From an uncultured Verrucomicrobiota bacterium (GTDB lineage: Bacteria > Verrucomicrobiota > Verrucomicrobiia > Limisphaerales > UBA9464), in assembly GCA_903821635.1 (NCBI GenBank), contig CAIJLV010000166.1, positions 1 to 64,000 on the forward strand: a DNA stretch of 64,000 nt, written 5' to 3'. The notes below the pieces were generated by a model. The model did not search any database. It was not told where the DNA came from and worked only from the letters and a program-made list of their open reading frames with translations. The translations under genes and the position numbers were made by a program. This document shows positions 35,777 through 46,582 of this stretch, piece after piece. Numbering within the stretch: the first letter of the stretch is position 1; every line of letters starts with the position of its first letter.

Positions 35777-36178
35777 TTATTTCAAGTCGCTGGCGGCCAA
35801 GGCCAACTCGCGACGTAAATTCGCCTCTAGTTCCTCCAGCAGGACAAAGATGGAATCGCCCGCCCCGACGGGAAAGATCGCCGGCTCAACCCCGTTGGCT
35901 TTCATCCCCGGGATCCACATTTCGAGGAATCGCTCGAGGTCGATCGCCTTGGGCGTATACGCCTGCCAGTCATCCGCCCGGTATCGTTCGGCATAGACCT
36001 CATGCGGCCAGAGCGGGAAATATCGCTTTTCGCCCTGTCCCAGGGTCGCCCAACCGTCGCTATGCAGGCCCCACACTTTCCGGGAGGCGCAGACGTGTTT
36101 AATGAAATACTCATAACGGTGTTTTCCATCCGCGGTGAGCAGGCCTTCGATTTCGTTACCGTTCGGGATCCAGGGCAT
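35777..36178 (-). CDS. DUF2750 family protein
   Basis: A 133-residue cytoplasmic protein of the DUF2750 family: HRYEYFIKHV, VWGLHSDGWA, FPLWPHEVYAERY, YTPKAIDLERFLEMWIPGM and VFLLEELEANL match the family's conserved course. Function is unknown, but members often act as immunity-like or housekeeping small proteins. The ATG at 36178 places the family's first conserved block about 16 residues in. An earlier ATG at 36295 in this frame would overlap the hflX end by 32 bases and is less likely. It follows hflX on the same strand. Confidence 0.82.
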   Translation of the reverse strand: MPWIPNGNEIEGLLTADGKHRYEYFIKHVCASRKVWGLHSDGWATLGQGEKRYFPLWPHEVYAERYRADDWQAYTPKAIDLERFLEMWIPGMKANGVEPAIFPVGAGDSIFVLLEELEANLRRELALAASDLK

Positions 36179-36263
36179 CGGAGTGCAGTGGTGGGGCAAT
36201 CGTTGGAAGCGATGAAGCGCTTGGTGAAACGACTCTAGGTCGAGGCGGGTTTTGGCCGAGGGT

Positions 36264-37580
<1,317 letters not shown>

Positions 37581-37758
37581 CGCTAGCAGGGCCGGGCCGG
37601 GCGTCCACTCCGGGGAGAGCCGGAATTCGCCGGGACAATCCGAGATGGGATTCCGCTCGTTTGCCGGGTGACGACCGGCCCGGGCCTCGACTAACGTGTG
37701 AAGGCGGCCGGGGACGGAGTAAAGTTGCGGGAAACCGTCGTCCCGGCGCGCACTTTAG

Positions 37759-38703
37759 ATGAATCCCGTCCGCCTTGTTTTCATGGGCACGCCCGAGTTG
37801 GCGCGCACCGTTCTAGCCGGTTTGGCTGAAGATCCGCGGTTCCAGATCTTAGCCGTCGTGGTGCAACCGGACAAACCGACTGGGCGCGGCCTGCAACTGA
37901 CGCCGCCGCCGGTCAAGGTGGAGGCGCTGGCCCGTGGCCTGCCGGTGTTACAGCCCCTGAAGGCGCGGGAGCCGGCTTTCTTGGAGCAATTGCGGGTGTT
38001 GGCGCCGGACCTGATCGCCGTGGCCGCTTACGGCCAGATCCTGCCGCAGGCGTTGTTGGACATTCCGCGCCATGGTTGCGTGAACGTGCACACGTCCTTG
38101 CTGCCACGTTGGCGCGGGGCGGCGCCGATCCAATGGGCAGTGGCGGAGGGCGACGCGGAAAGCGGCGTCACCCTCATGCGCATGGAGGCGGGACTGGATA
38201 CCGGCCCGATGATCGCGGAAGTGCGCACTCCCATTCACGCGGACGACACCGGCCAGACCCTGCACGACCGGTTGGCGCAGTTGGGCGGCCAATTACTGTG
38301 TGCGACGATTTCGGCCTACATCGCCGGCGAACTGCCCCCGCGCGCGCAACCGGCGGAGGGCGTCACTTACGCGCGCAAGATTACCAAGGACGACGGCCGG
38401 CTGGATTGGAGTCAGCCGGCGGTGGTGCTGGGGCAACGGTTGCGGGCTTTTACCCCGTGGCCAGGGGCGTTTGCGTTCCTTCCCGGAGAACCGAAACCTA
38501 AGTTGCTCAAGGTGCATGCCGCGGTGCCGGTGACAGCACCGGTGGGGGCTGCGCCGGGCACCGTGCTCGCGGCGGACAAGGGGGGGCTGGTAGTGGCTTG
38601 CGCCGTCGGGGCGTTACGGCTGACGGAAGTCCAGCCCGAGGGCGGGCGGCGCATGCGGGTGGAACAATTTTTGGCGGGGCATCGGTTGACCCGGCTGGAG
38701 TGA
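37759..38703 (+). CDS. fmt: Methionyl-tRNA formyltransferase
   Basis: A 314-residue enzyme that formylates initiator Met-tRNA. It has FMGTPELARTVL at the N-terminus, the VQPDKPTGRG segment, and the catalytic SLLPRWRGAAPIQWAVAEGD with the preceding VNVHTSLLP. The C-terminal tRNA-binding barrel starts near VTYARKITKDDGRLDW. The length matches the family. It is divergent from hflX. No def gene lies next to it. Confidence 0.97.
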   Translation: MNPVRLVFMGTPELARTVLAGLAEDPRFQILAVVVQPDKPTGRGLQLTPPPVKVEALARGLPVLQPLKAREPAFLEQLRVLAPDLIAVAAYGQILPQALLDIPRHGCVNVHTSLLPRWRGAAPIQWAVAEGDAESGVTLMRMEAGLDTGPMIAEVRTPIHADDTGQTLHDRLAQLGGQLLCATISAYIAGELPPRAQPAEGVTYARKITKDDGRLDWSQPAVVLGQRLRAFTPWPGAFAFLPGEPKPKLLKVHAAVPVTAPVGAAPGTVLAADKGGLVVACAVGALRLTEVQPEGGRRMRVEQFLAGHRLTRLE

Positions 38704-38790
38704 AGTGCGGGGCGAACGGGGCGCCGCCTAGCCACTTTACCGCGCTTGCTTCCCGTCGGTTCCAGGTGTGCGCTTCGTCGCTGCCCTACT

Positions 38791-39726
38791 ATGAATCGTC
38801 GCTTCTTTCTTAGCCTAACTGCCTCGGCTCCGTGGGGCGTCTTGGCTCAACAGTCGGTCTGGTCGCTCGACGAACTGCTGAGTTCGGGGGAACAACTGCT
38901 GCGCGACCGGGTAGATCCTCAGTTATTGCAGGCACTGCCGCAGTTGGATCGCGACCGGGTGGGCCAGTTTCTGAGCCGGTTTCAGCGCGATTTGCAGGGC
39001 AATTACGTCGTCGATCTGGCGGCGATGAAGTCCACCGCGCGGACGATGCTCCCGGTGTTGCAGGCCAATCCGGCTTCGCAGCCCTACGCGAGTTGGTTGG
39101 CGACCCGACTGGACTACTTCGACGTGGCTGACCAGTTCCGGGTAAGTATCCCCGCGCCCGTCACGCCGCCGGGCCAGCCCAAGAAACCGACTCCCAATCC
39201 TTCGCCGGCCCAGCAACGACAAGTTTGGGAACGGCAGGTCGCCAAAGAGCCGGCGCCCCGAGCCGCCGCCACGTTGGTGCCGCGGCTGAAGCCCCTGTTT
39301 GTCCAACAAGGGGTTCCGGCCTCGCTGGTGTGGGTCGCCGAGGTGGAATCATCCTTCAGCGTCACCGCCCAAAGCCCAGCGGGAGCCGTGGGGCTTTATC
39401 AACTGATGCCGCAGACGGCGCAGGGATTGGGCCTGAAGCTGAGTCCGCGGGACGAGCGGCTGGACCCGGACAAGAACGCCACGGCGGCGGCTCGCTATCT
39501 CCGGGCACTGTATCCGCGCTTTAAGGACTGGCGGCTAACGCTGGCGGCCTACAACTGGGGGCAGGGCAACGTCCGCCGGCTGCTAGAAAAGCGTCGCGCC
39601 ACGACTTACGACGCGATTGCGGTGCATTTACCGGCCGAAACGCAGATGTATGTGCCCAAAATTGATGCCGTGCTGAAGCGTCGAGAGCGGCTTGGCCTGC
39701 CGCAATTACCCGCCCCGACGCGGTAA
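38791..39726 (+). CDS. Lytic transglycosylase (SLT domain)
   Basis: A 311-residue exported murein hydrolase. The N-terminus MNRRFFLSLTASAPWG reads as a twin-arginine-like signal. A helical stretch and a Pro-rich linker (about 125-150) precede the Slt catalytic domain: the catalytic glutamate lies in WVAEVESSFS, followed by SPAGAVGLYQLMPQTAQGLGL, then ATAAARYLRALYPRF and TLAAYNWGQGNV. It cleaves the glycan strand of peptidoglycan to form anhydro ends. The ATG at 38791 is chosen at the signal; the upstream extension has no signal character. Confidence 0.92.
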   Translation: MNRRFFLSLTASAPWGVLAQQSVWSLDELLSSGEQLLRDRVDPQLLQALPQLDRDRVGQFLSRFQRDLQGNYVVDLAAMKSTARTMLPVLQANPASQPYASWLATRLDYFDVADQFRVSIPAPVTPPGQPKKPTPNPSPAQQRQVWERQVAKEPAPRAAATLVPRLKPLFVQQGVPASLVWVAEVESSFSVTAQSPAGAVGLYQLMPQTAQGLGLKLSPRDERLDPDKNATAAARYLRALYPRFKDWRLTLAAYNWGQGNVRRLLEKRRATTYDAIAVHLPAETQMYVPKIDAVLKRRERLGLPQLPAPTR

Positions 39727-40157
39727 TTCAGGCGGGCATTGACGACACTGGGCGAGCGCCGCCGATACGGTTACCGTAAAAATCGACGCTTCGGATCACC
39801 GCGCCGGCGCACGCCGACCTTCATCTCCGCGCTCAGCAGTGCGTCGGCGGGCCCGAGACGCCGCCGGTTGGTTGTTCCGCGGGTAGAATCCCATTTGCCG
39901 GCGGGTGAACCACGCGCCACTGGGGGGGAGGCTTCAGATGCCTGAAGCGAGCCCGATCCTTCAACTCCAACGGGTCTGACTGCTCACTTGGGGGCCAGCG
40001 GTGGAGATTGGGCTGCGTTGGCTCCGAGTGGGCTCGTTTCCTCAGTTCGGCGGCTAACTCCAATTCCATTCATCATCTCCCGGGTGGTTATGGGATCTGA
40101 TTCATTTCAGCGCGACTGACTAAAAAACGACAGCGACCTAAGGGCTGAAAACTTAAC

Positions 40158-40171
40158 TGAAATATATTTCA
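40158..40171. promoter_or_regulatory. Perfect 14-base palindrome, candidate activator site
   Basis: TGAAATATATTTCA is an exact palindrome lying 63-76 bases upstream of the -24 element of the glnK promoter, within the range for an enhancer-binding activator. It does not resemble the usual NtrC consensus, so the protein that binds is unknown. Confidence 0.4.
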
Positions 40172-40226
40172 TCAAACGATGACCGCGATTTTTAAGGGAT
40201 TTCTGATTGTGAGCTGCTGGCGTTGA

Positions 40227-40676
<450 letters not shown>

Positions 40677-40711
40677 GTTTTCCAAGAAACCCTTCAAACG
40701 ACATTCATCCC

Positions 40712-42115
40712 ATGAAGAAGCTGTTATTTATTCTAACCTGCGCCTTGTTGGCGTTTACCAGTCTGGACGTGCGTGCCGCCGATCCGAGTTTGGAGGAGCG
40801 CATTGCTGACCTTGAATCGTATGTGAACAACGCGGCCCGGGCGACGGCCGGGAATACGAACGTCACCTCGAAGATCGCCGGTCCAGGACCGGGTCACAAC
40901 GCGTGGCAGATGACTTCCACAGCGCTGGTTCTGTTCATGACTCTGCCCGGCTTGGCGCTGTTTTACGGCGGTTTGGTGCGCAAAAAGAATGTCCTGTCCG
41001 TGCTCGCACAGTGCATGGGTATCGCGGGTTTGGTGACGATCCTCTGGTGGGCGATCGGTTACAGCCTATCTTTCGGCGCTGGCAACGCCTTCATCGGCGA
41101 TGCCGCCTACGCCTTCTTCAAAGGCGTCGAACCCGGCAATGTGGGGGCTGGCTACTACTGGATCAGTGATTCGATGTGGGCGATGTTCCAGTTGACCTTC
41201 GCGATCATCACGCCGGCGCTCATCATCGGCGCCATCGCTGAGCGCATGAAGTTTGTTGCGGTGTTGCTGTTTGTTACCCTGTGGATGTTCGCGGTTTACT
41301 TCCCCTTTGCCCACATGGTGTGGTCGACCACGGGTTTCATGTGCGGTCCGTTGAATCCGGGAGCCACGATCAAGGCGCTTGATTTTGCAGGTGGCACCGT
41401 GGTGCACATGACCTCGGGTTGGAGTGCTTTGGTGCTCTGCATCATCTTGGGTAAGCGCAAAGGGTTCGGCAAAGAGCCGATGACGCCGCACTCGATGACG
41501 CTCTGCATGGTGGGCACCGGCATGCTCTGGGTCGGCTGGTATGGTTTCAACGCCGGTTCGGCACTCGGGGCGGATGCGATTGCTTCCAACGCCTTCACCA
41601 CGACGACTCTGGCGGCCGCAGTAGCTGGTTTTGTCTGGGCGATGACCGAATGGCTCACCCGGGGCAAACCCAGCGTGTTGGGCTTCTGCTCGGGGATTGT
41701 TGCCGGCCTCGTCGTGATCACTCCGGCGTGCGGTTTTGTTACCGCGCAGTCCGCGGTCATTATGGGCATCCTGGCGGGCATCGTGCCTTACCTCGCCTGC
41801 TCTTACTTAAAGAAGATGATCGGTTATGATGACGCGTTGGACACCTTCGGCGTCCACGGAATCGGCGGCACCTTGGGGGCGATCTTGACCGGCATCTTTG
41901 CCGATGAAAAAGCCAACTCGGTGGTCGCGGGTCTGAAGGCCGGTCTACTCGGTGCGCAAATCAAAGCCGTGCTGTTGACGGTCGTTTGGAGCGTGGTGGC
42001 GACGACCATCATCGCTTTCATCGTCAAGGCCGTCGTTGGCTTGCGTCCGACCGAGGAAGTCGAAATTGCTGGTCTCGACCTCGCCGAACATGGCGAAGAA
42101 GGATACCACTCTTGA
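40712..42115 (+). CDS. amtB: Ammonium transporter AmtB
   Basis: A 467-residue Amt channel with signal peptide (MKKLLFILTCALLAFTS), a short periplasmic coiled segment (about 27-60), and 11 membrane helices. Recognisable segments are LPGLALFYGGLVRKKN, FPFAHMVWS, FAGGTVVHMTSGWSALVL, GWYGFNAGSA and DTFGVHGIGGTLGAILTGIF, containing the twin histidines of the pore. It imports ammonium and is gated by the PII protein encoded upstream. Confidence 0.97.
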   Translation: MKKLLFILTCALLAFTSLDVRAADPSLEERIADLESYVNNAARATAGNTNVTSKIAGPGPGHNAWQMTSTALVLFMTLPGLALFYGGLVRKKNVLSVLAQCMGIAGLVTILWWAIGYSLSFGAGNAFIGDAAYAFFKGVEPGNVGAGYYWISDSMWAMFQLTFAIITPALIIGAIAERMKFVAVLLFVTLWMFAVYFPFAHMVWSTTGFMCGPLNPGATIKALDFAGGTVVHMTSGWSALVLCIILGKRKGFGKEPMTPHSMTLCMVGTGMLWVGWYGFNAGSALGADAIASNAFTTTTLAAAVAGFVWAMTEWLTRGKPSVLGFCSGIVAGLVVITPACGFVTAQSAVIMGILAGIVPYLACSYLKKMIGYDDALDTFGVHGIGGTLGAILTGIFADEKANSVVAGLKAGLLGAQIKAVLLTVVWSVVATTIIAFIVKAVVGLRPTEEVEIAGLDLAEHGEEGYHS

Positions 42116-42135
42116 TTTGGTCGTGTGTGTGAACG

Positions 42136-42170
42136 GCCGCGCTCGGTTTTCCGGGCGCGGCTTTTTCGTT
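42136..42170 (+). terminator. Intrinsic terminator of glnK-amtB
   Basis: A GCCGCGC/GCGCGGC stem extended by CGG/CCG around a TTTT loop, followed by TTTTTCGTTT, begins about 20 bases past the amtB stop. Confidence 0.9.
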
Positions 42171-42203
42171 TCTAGGTTTGGAGCGAGTTGGAGTCGCCCC
42201 CGT

Positions 42204-43040
42204 TTAGAGCACTTCGATGAGCAGTGCGGTGGTATTGTCCCGGCCACTGTTGGCGATGGATTCGCTCACCAAACGTTGGGCGGGATTGGTGCTCGGAAAA
42301 GGGCCCGGGGTGCGGATCAGATCGTCGAGGGCGCTGTTGTAGAGTCCGTCGGTCAGCCCATCGGAGCAGAGCAAAAACCGGTCGCCCGGTTCGTAGGCTA
42401 CCGCGCCCACCTGTGGTTCCACGAATTGGTTGGAGCCGCCCAGTGACTTCTGGAGCACGTTACGGCGCGGGTGGGTGCGGGCTTCGCGCTCGTTGAGCTG
42501 GCCGTTGCGGAAAAGCCAGCCGACGTAGGTGTCGTCGTTGCTAAGCTGCTTGAGGCCACCGGCGGCGGGCAGGTAGTAAAGCCGACTGTCACCGATGTGC
42601 CCGAAATACATCCAAGTGGGGGTAAACCAACAGAGCGTAAGCGTGGTTTCCATGCCGCGACACTCCTCGTAGCTGTTACCCACGTAAGCGAGTGCCCGAT
42701 GAATCTGGCTGAACAGCTCCGCCAGGACATCGGAAGCCCCGGACGAAAGTCCTCGCGCCGCCTGCTTGAACGAATGGGGCAAAAGAGTGGTGATTTTTTC
42801 CACCGCGATCCGGCTGGCGAATTCCCCCGCCTTGGCGCCCCCCATGCCATCGCACACCGCAAAGGCAAAATCAGTGGGGGCTAAGGGGGCGTCTCCCAAT
42901 TTGCCGAGGCGATTCGCTTCTTGAGCGTTGAAGCGGAGGGCGAGGAACGAGTCCTCGTTGTTAGGCCGGACCTTGCCCTTGTCGGTCCAGCCAAACCATC
43001 TCAGGGAGCTGGCCGTGGATTCTTCGGGAGGCGCGTCCAT
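42204..43040 (-). CDS. PP2C-type serine/threonine phosphatase
   Basis: A 278-residue metal-dependent phosphatase. All PP2C motifs are intact: NNEDSF, AVCDGMGGAKAGE, FGHIGDSRLYYL, LLCSDGLTDGL and SGRDNTTALLIEV. It is cytoplasmic, without membrane or sensor domain, as in PstP/PrpC-type soluble forms. The ATG at 43040 follows the stop of the kinase-like gene by only one base, so the two are one unit. Being inside the nitrogen island suggests, but does not show, a role in that pathway. Confidence 0.92.
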   Translation of the reverse strand: MDAPPEESTASSLRWFGWTDKGKVRPNNEDSFLALRFNAQEANRLGKLGDAPLAPTDFAFAVCDGMGGAKAGEFASRIAVEKITTLLPHSFKQAARGLSSGASDVLAELFSQIHRALAYVGNSYEECRGMETTLTLCWFTPTWMYFGHIGDSRLYYLPAAGGLKQLSNDDTYVGWLFRNGQLNEREARTHPRRNVLQKSLGGSNQFVEPQVGAVAYEPGDRFLLCSDGLTDGLYNSALDDLIRTPGPFPSTNPAQRLVSESIANSGRDNTTALLIEVL

Positions 43041-43041
43041 A

Positions 43042-43434
43042 TCAGGGCAGTGGCTTGAAGCCGGGCAGCAGGGTTGCAAACTCAAAATCGATCAGGCAGA
43101 AGCGGCCATCCGTCTGGCGGTAGGTGACATTACGCATATCGGCGTCGTCATGGCGCACTCCGAAGGGTTCCAATTCAGCAAACAATTCCCGCGTCCGCGC
43201 CGCGTCCAAGTGTTCCACGCGGGAGCCGCAATTGGTGGTCACGATTTGAAGCTTTTCAGGATCTGCCGCGAGGAGTTTGGGCACGAAATTGCAGCCCACG
43301 GCGGCGAGGTGACGCAGAATTTGGACTTCGTTGTCGAATCGCTTCTGTGCGTCTGTGCCGTGGTAGGTTTTGAACACCCGGCCATCGAAGCCGAGGTAAA
43401 CCGTGGCGCGGAGAGTATCCTTAACTTTCAGCAT
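43042..43434 (-). CDS. Minimal kinase-like protein
   Basis: A 130-residue protein that keeps the core of the protein-kinase fold in order: VFKTY (lysine 22), NEVQIL (glutamate 36 of helix C), RHDDADMRNVTY (His95, Asp97, Asn102 with the exact HxDx4N spacing) and CLIDFEF (Asp116). It is far shorter than a typical kinase (250+) and resembles KdkA/InaA-type small-molecule or LPS kinases reduced to the essentials. No glycine-rich loop is obvious. The phosphatase gene follows one base after its stop. It may be an active minimal kinase, a small-molecule kinase, or a degenerate binding module. Confidence 0.75.
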   Translation of the reverse strand: MLKVKDTLRATVYLGFDGRVFKTYHGTDAQKRFDNEVQILRHLAAVGCNFVPKLLAADPEKLQIVTTNCGSRVEHLDAARTRELFAELEPFGVRHDDADMRNVTYRQTDGRFCLIDFEFATLLPGFKPLP

Positions 43435-43748
43435 TTTAGGAGGCAGCGGCTAAAAGAGGCTGTAACGAGGCGGTCACAAATTTCAACTATGCTGTTTCAG
43501 AGTGGCCGGTTTTGGTCAGTTAATGAGCGGAATTATTCACCATGCACAAATGGATGCATAAAATGATGATTCGCCGGCAGCCCTTCGGAAAATTTCCGTT
43601 CCCTCATTTCCCCCGTATTTTCGGGCATAAAAGCTCGTTCTTGCTTCCGAAAAGTCACCGTGCATTCTTCGCCGCCGAAGCGGCATCTTGCGTGCTCTCG
43701 ATTCATTCCGCATGAGGAACGAATCAAAAAATTCCTCCATTCACATCC
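43435..43748. promoter_or_regulatory. Divergent control region of the kinase gene and GSII
   Basis: A 314-base gap, A+T-richer than its surroundings. It contains an ATGCA-N8-TGCAT inverted repeat (43542-43559) that loosely resembles an NtrC half-site pair with altered spacing, and the sigma-54-like site described separately. No open frame in it is convincing. Confidence 0.45.
43681..43696 (+). promoter_or_regulatory. Weak sigma-54-like site upstream of GSII
   Basis: CGGCATCTTGCGTGCT keeps the invariant GG and GC elements at the correct spacing but departs from TGGCAC-N5-TTGCW at three positions. Its -12 half (GTGCT) equals that of the glnK promoter. It lies 53 bases before the glutamine synthetase start. 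Confidence 0.4.
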
Positions 43749-44798
43749 ATGGCGAAATATAAACTGGAATACATTTGGCTCGATGGCTACGAGCCCGTCC
43801 CCAACCTCCGCGGCAAGACCCAGGTCAAGGAGTTTGCCAAGTTCCCGAAGCTGGAAGAACTCCCGCTGTGGGGTTTTGACGGCAGTTCTACCCGGCAGGC
43901 TGAAGGCCGGAGTTCCGACTGCATTCTGAAGCCGGTGGCGGTCTATCCTGACCCGACCAAGAAGAATGGCGTGCTCGTTTTGAGCGAAGTGATGTTGCCG
44001 GATGGCACTCCTCATCCCACGAACGCGCGCGCCACCATCTTGGATGACCCCGGCGCTTGGTTTGGCTTCGAGCAGGAGTATTTCCTTTATCAGGACGGAA
44101 AACCCTTGGGCTTCCCCGAGTCAGGCTTCCCCTATCCGCAGGGTGAATACTACACCGGGGTCGGCTACAAGAACGTCGGCGACCTCGCCCGCGAGATCGT
44201 GGACACGCATCTTGATCTCTGTCTTGACGCCGGCATCAACCACGAAGGCATCAACGCCGAAGTGGCCAAGGGACAATGGGAATTCCAAGTTTTCGGCAAA
44301 GGCTCAAAAAGCGCCGCTGACCAGGTCTGGGTCGCCCGTTACCTGCTCATTCGCCTGTGCGAAAAATATCAAGTGGACGTGAACTTCCACTGCAAGCCGC
44401 TGGGCAAGGACGTGGATTGGAACGGCTCGGGCATGCATTCCAATTTTTCGACGACCCACATGCGGGAAGTGGGCGGTAAGGAATACTTCGAGTCGTTGAT
44501 GGCGGCGTTCGACAAATATAAGAACGAGCATATTGCCGTCTATGGACCGGACAATCATCTCCGACTAACCGGACTCCACGAAACGCAGTCGATTGACAAG
44601 TTCAACTACGGCATCGCCAACCGCGGCGCCTCCATCCGGGTGCCGCACAGCTTCGTCAACAACGGTTACAAGGGCTACTTGGAAGATCGCCGCCCGAACT
44701 CCCAAGGCGATCCCTACAAGATCGCCAGCCGTATCCTGCAGACGATCGCGACAGTGCCGCTGCCGGCTGCGCCCGCCAAGAAAGCGGGTAAGAAGTAA
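43749..44798 (+). CDS. glnII: Glutamine synthetase, type II (eukaryotic-like)
   Basis: A 349-residue GSII enzyme joining ammonia to glutamate with ATP. The motifs follow the eukaryotic/rhizobial form, not the ~470-residue [51 protein letters not shown], and the ATP-site block [13 protein letters not shown] followed by [11 protein letters not shown] short Lys/Ala tail is extra. GSII lacks the adenylylation tyrosine, so control would be transcriptional or through the neighbouring PII and perhaps kinase/phosphatase proteins. It is the natural end point for ammonium brought in by AmtB. Confidence 0.96.
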   Translation: MAKYKLEYIWLDGYEPVPNLRGKTQVKEFAKFPKLEELPLWGFDGSSTRQAEGRSSDCILKPVAVYPDPTKKNGVLVLSEVMLPDGTPHPTNARATILDDPGAWFGFEQEYFLYQDGKPLGFPESGFPYPQGEYYTGVGYKNVGDLAREIVDTHLDLCLDAGINHEGINAEVAKGQWEFQVFGKGSKSAADQVWVARYLLIRLCEKYQVDVNFHCKPLGKDVDWNGSGMHSNFSTTHMREVGGKEYFESLMAAFDKYKNEHIAVYGPDNHLRLTGLHETQSIDKFNYGIANRGASIRVPHSFVNNGYKGYLEDRRPNSQGDPYKIASRILQTIATVPLPAAPAKKAGKK

Positions 44799-44823
44799 CC
44801 CCCAAAGTTGGAGCTTAAATCAG

Positions 44824-44860
44824 ACGGCGCAGGCTTTTCCTGCGCCGTTTTCTTTTTGTT
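44824..44860 (+). terminator. Intrinsic terminator of glnII
   Basis: A perfect 10-base stem (ACGGCGCAGG and complement, loop CTTTT) is followed by TTTTCTTTTTGTT, starting 26 bases after the stop. Confidence 0.93.
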
Positions 44861-44873
44861 GGCCGCCTTCCGT

Positions 44874-46550
44874 TCAGACCAAGTCGGGCTCGCCGATGAC
44901 CGGGGTGTTATCCCGGGTTTGAGTGCCCTTGGCCTTGAGGCTCTCGGCGGCGTTGGCGTAGCCGGGGACGATCCGGTTCAACTGTTCCTGCGTGGCGCCC
45001 AAGTGGTCGCGAATGAGTTTCCCGAGCACTGAACGGTAATCCGTATTGCGTTGGAGGTAGCGCCCGGTGGCTTTGAAAAGGGTGCCGGTGGGACCCGTTT
45101 GCCAAGGCACAGATTGATCACCGGTGCCGCCGCAGTTAAAGACGCCGGTGCGTCTCACTTCGCCGAGCGGGCCGGCTTCGAAGCCTTTGATCCCGCCACC
45201 GGCGGTAAACATGACGCTGGCTTCGGCGTGATCGGTGCCGTTGTCAGAGTTTTCCACCGACGTCCGCCCGAATTCGGAGAGGGTTACGACGGCGAGGTCG
45301 TCCCAACGGCACTTGTCGGGGTAGCGGTTGAAATACTTGTTCAAGGCATACATGGCCCACCCGACGCGGCGGAGTAGGTTGGCGTGTGAGCCGGTGTGGG
45401 AACCCGTGGTGCCCGTGGCGTTGGGTTGATCGACCTGATTGCTGTGAGTGTCCCAGCCGTCGATGGAAACGCCGGCAACGAGGGCGTCCGTTTTGTTCAG
45501 CACCAACGCCGCCGCCTTGAGGCGGTTGAATAGGTCGTAGCTGCTGGTGGGCACGACGTATTTATCGGCGCGAGTGCTGGTGGAACTGCGTCGCCAGCCG
45601 CCATTTTTTTCGTTGGTGGTGGGGAAGAGGTAGTAGCCGCCACCGTTGGCGTTGGCGTAGTCGGTGTCGCCGTCGGTCGCGAGGTCGTCGCGGAATGTGT
45701 TGCCAGCTTCCGAGAAGTCGATGTTCGCAAAAATCTGCAAGGAGCTGGCGAGGTTGCCGTATTGCAGTTCGAGGAAATCCCGGTCGCGTTTGTCGGCGAA
45801 GCGAGCCCGGTTGGCGGCGGCGAGAAAGGTGTCGGCCTTGGCGTTGCCTTGGGGTGTGTTGGGCACGGCGAGGAGGTTGAACCGGGTTGGATCGCTGACG
45901 TTGGTCATGGCCGCCTTGGAGCCGCGCAGGATCAACGGCAGGGAGGAGCCTATGCTGACGCCTGTGAGGGGCGCGGTGTTGGCGAGGCCAGATTCCACCA
46001 TGGCCCGGTAAAGGATTCCGTCCTTGGTGTTGTTGTCGTTCGGGGCGCCGCTTTCCCAATAATTCTGCGAGTCGAAATGCGAACGGCTTTGCTTGGGGTA
46101 ACCTACCCGGTGGATCGCCGCGAGGTCGCCGGCGTTATAGATCGGCGCGAGAAATTTCAGGGCCGGATGTAAGGCGGCGAACCCATTGCCGAGCCCGAGT
46201 CCGTAGGGATGGTCGTAAACTCCCGCTGCGGGACCTGCCTCGGGGAAAACTGCCCGGCCGATGGCTGCAAAGGATTGGAGTGGGTCTTTTTTAATTTCAA
46301 GGTCCACGCGGTTGGGCGGTCCATAGGCGGAATCGCCCAAGGGAATGACCGTGTTGAGCCCGTCGTTGGCACCGCGCAGGAAGATGAAGAGCAGTTTCTT
46401 GACGCGGCCGTTACTGCCGGGCAGTCCGATGCTGCCCTCCGCCAAGGCCCGTTTCATCACGAACGGCACGTCGGTCAGAGTGGCGAGCGCCGTGCCCAGC
46501 CCAAGGGCGGCGGAGTGCGATAAAAACGAGCGACGAGAGATAATGTTCAT
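44874..46550 (-). CDS. Exported DUF1501 (sulfatase-like) protein
   Basis: A 558-residue protein with a twin-arginine signal (ISRRSFLSHSAALGLG). The DUF1501 fold, related to alkaline phosphatase/sulfatase, shows LLFIFLRGANDGLNTVIP at the start, GWDTHSNQ, VVTLSEFGRTSVEN and a DHAEASVMFTAGGGIKG segment with the typical metal-ligand Asp/His. It follows the DUF1800 gene by 32 bases, the arrangement seen throughout Verrucomicrobia and Planctomycetes. The function of the pair is not known. Confidence 0.92.
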   Translation of the reverse strand: MNIISRRSFLSHSAALGLGTALATLTDVPFVMKRALAEGSIGLPGSNGRVKKLLFIFLRGANDGLNTVIPLGDSAYGPPNRVDLEIKKDPLQSFAAIGRAVFPEAGPAAGVYDHPYGLGLGNGFAALHPALKFLAPIYNAGDLAAIHRVGYPKQSRSHFDSQNYWESGAPNDNNTKDGILYRAMVESGLANTAPLTGVSIGSSLPLILRGSKAAMTNVSDPTRFNLLAVPNTPQGNAKADTFLAAANRARFADKRDRDFLELQYGNLASSLQIFANIDFSEAGNTFRDDLATDGDTDYANANGGGYYLFPTTNEKNGGWRRSSTSTRADKYVVPTSSYDLFNRLKAAALVLNKTDALVAGVSIDGWDTHSNQVDQPNATGTTGSHTGSHANLLRRVGWAMYALNKYFNRYPDKCRWDDLAVVTLSEFGRTSVENSDNGTDHAEASVMFTAGGGIKGFEAGPLGEVRRTGVFNCGGTGDQSVPWQTGPTGTLFKATGRYLQRNTDYRSVLGKLIRDHLGATQEQLNRIVPGYANAAESLKAKGTQTRDNTPVIGEPDLV

Positions 46551-46582
46551 GGCGAGAGGCTCAGGTGGCGCGTGGGCGGGGC

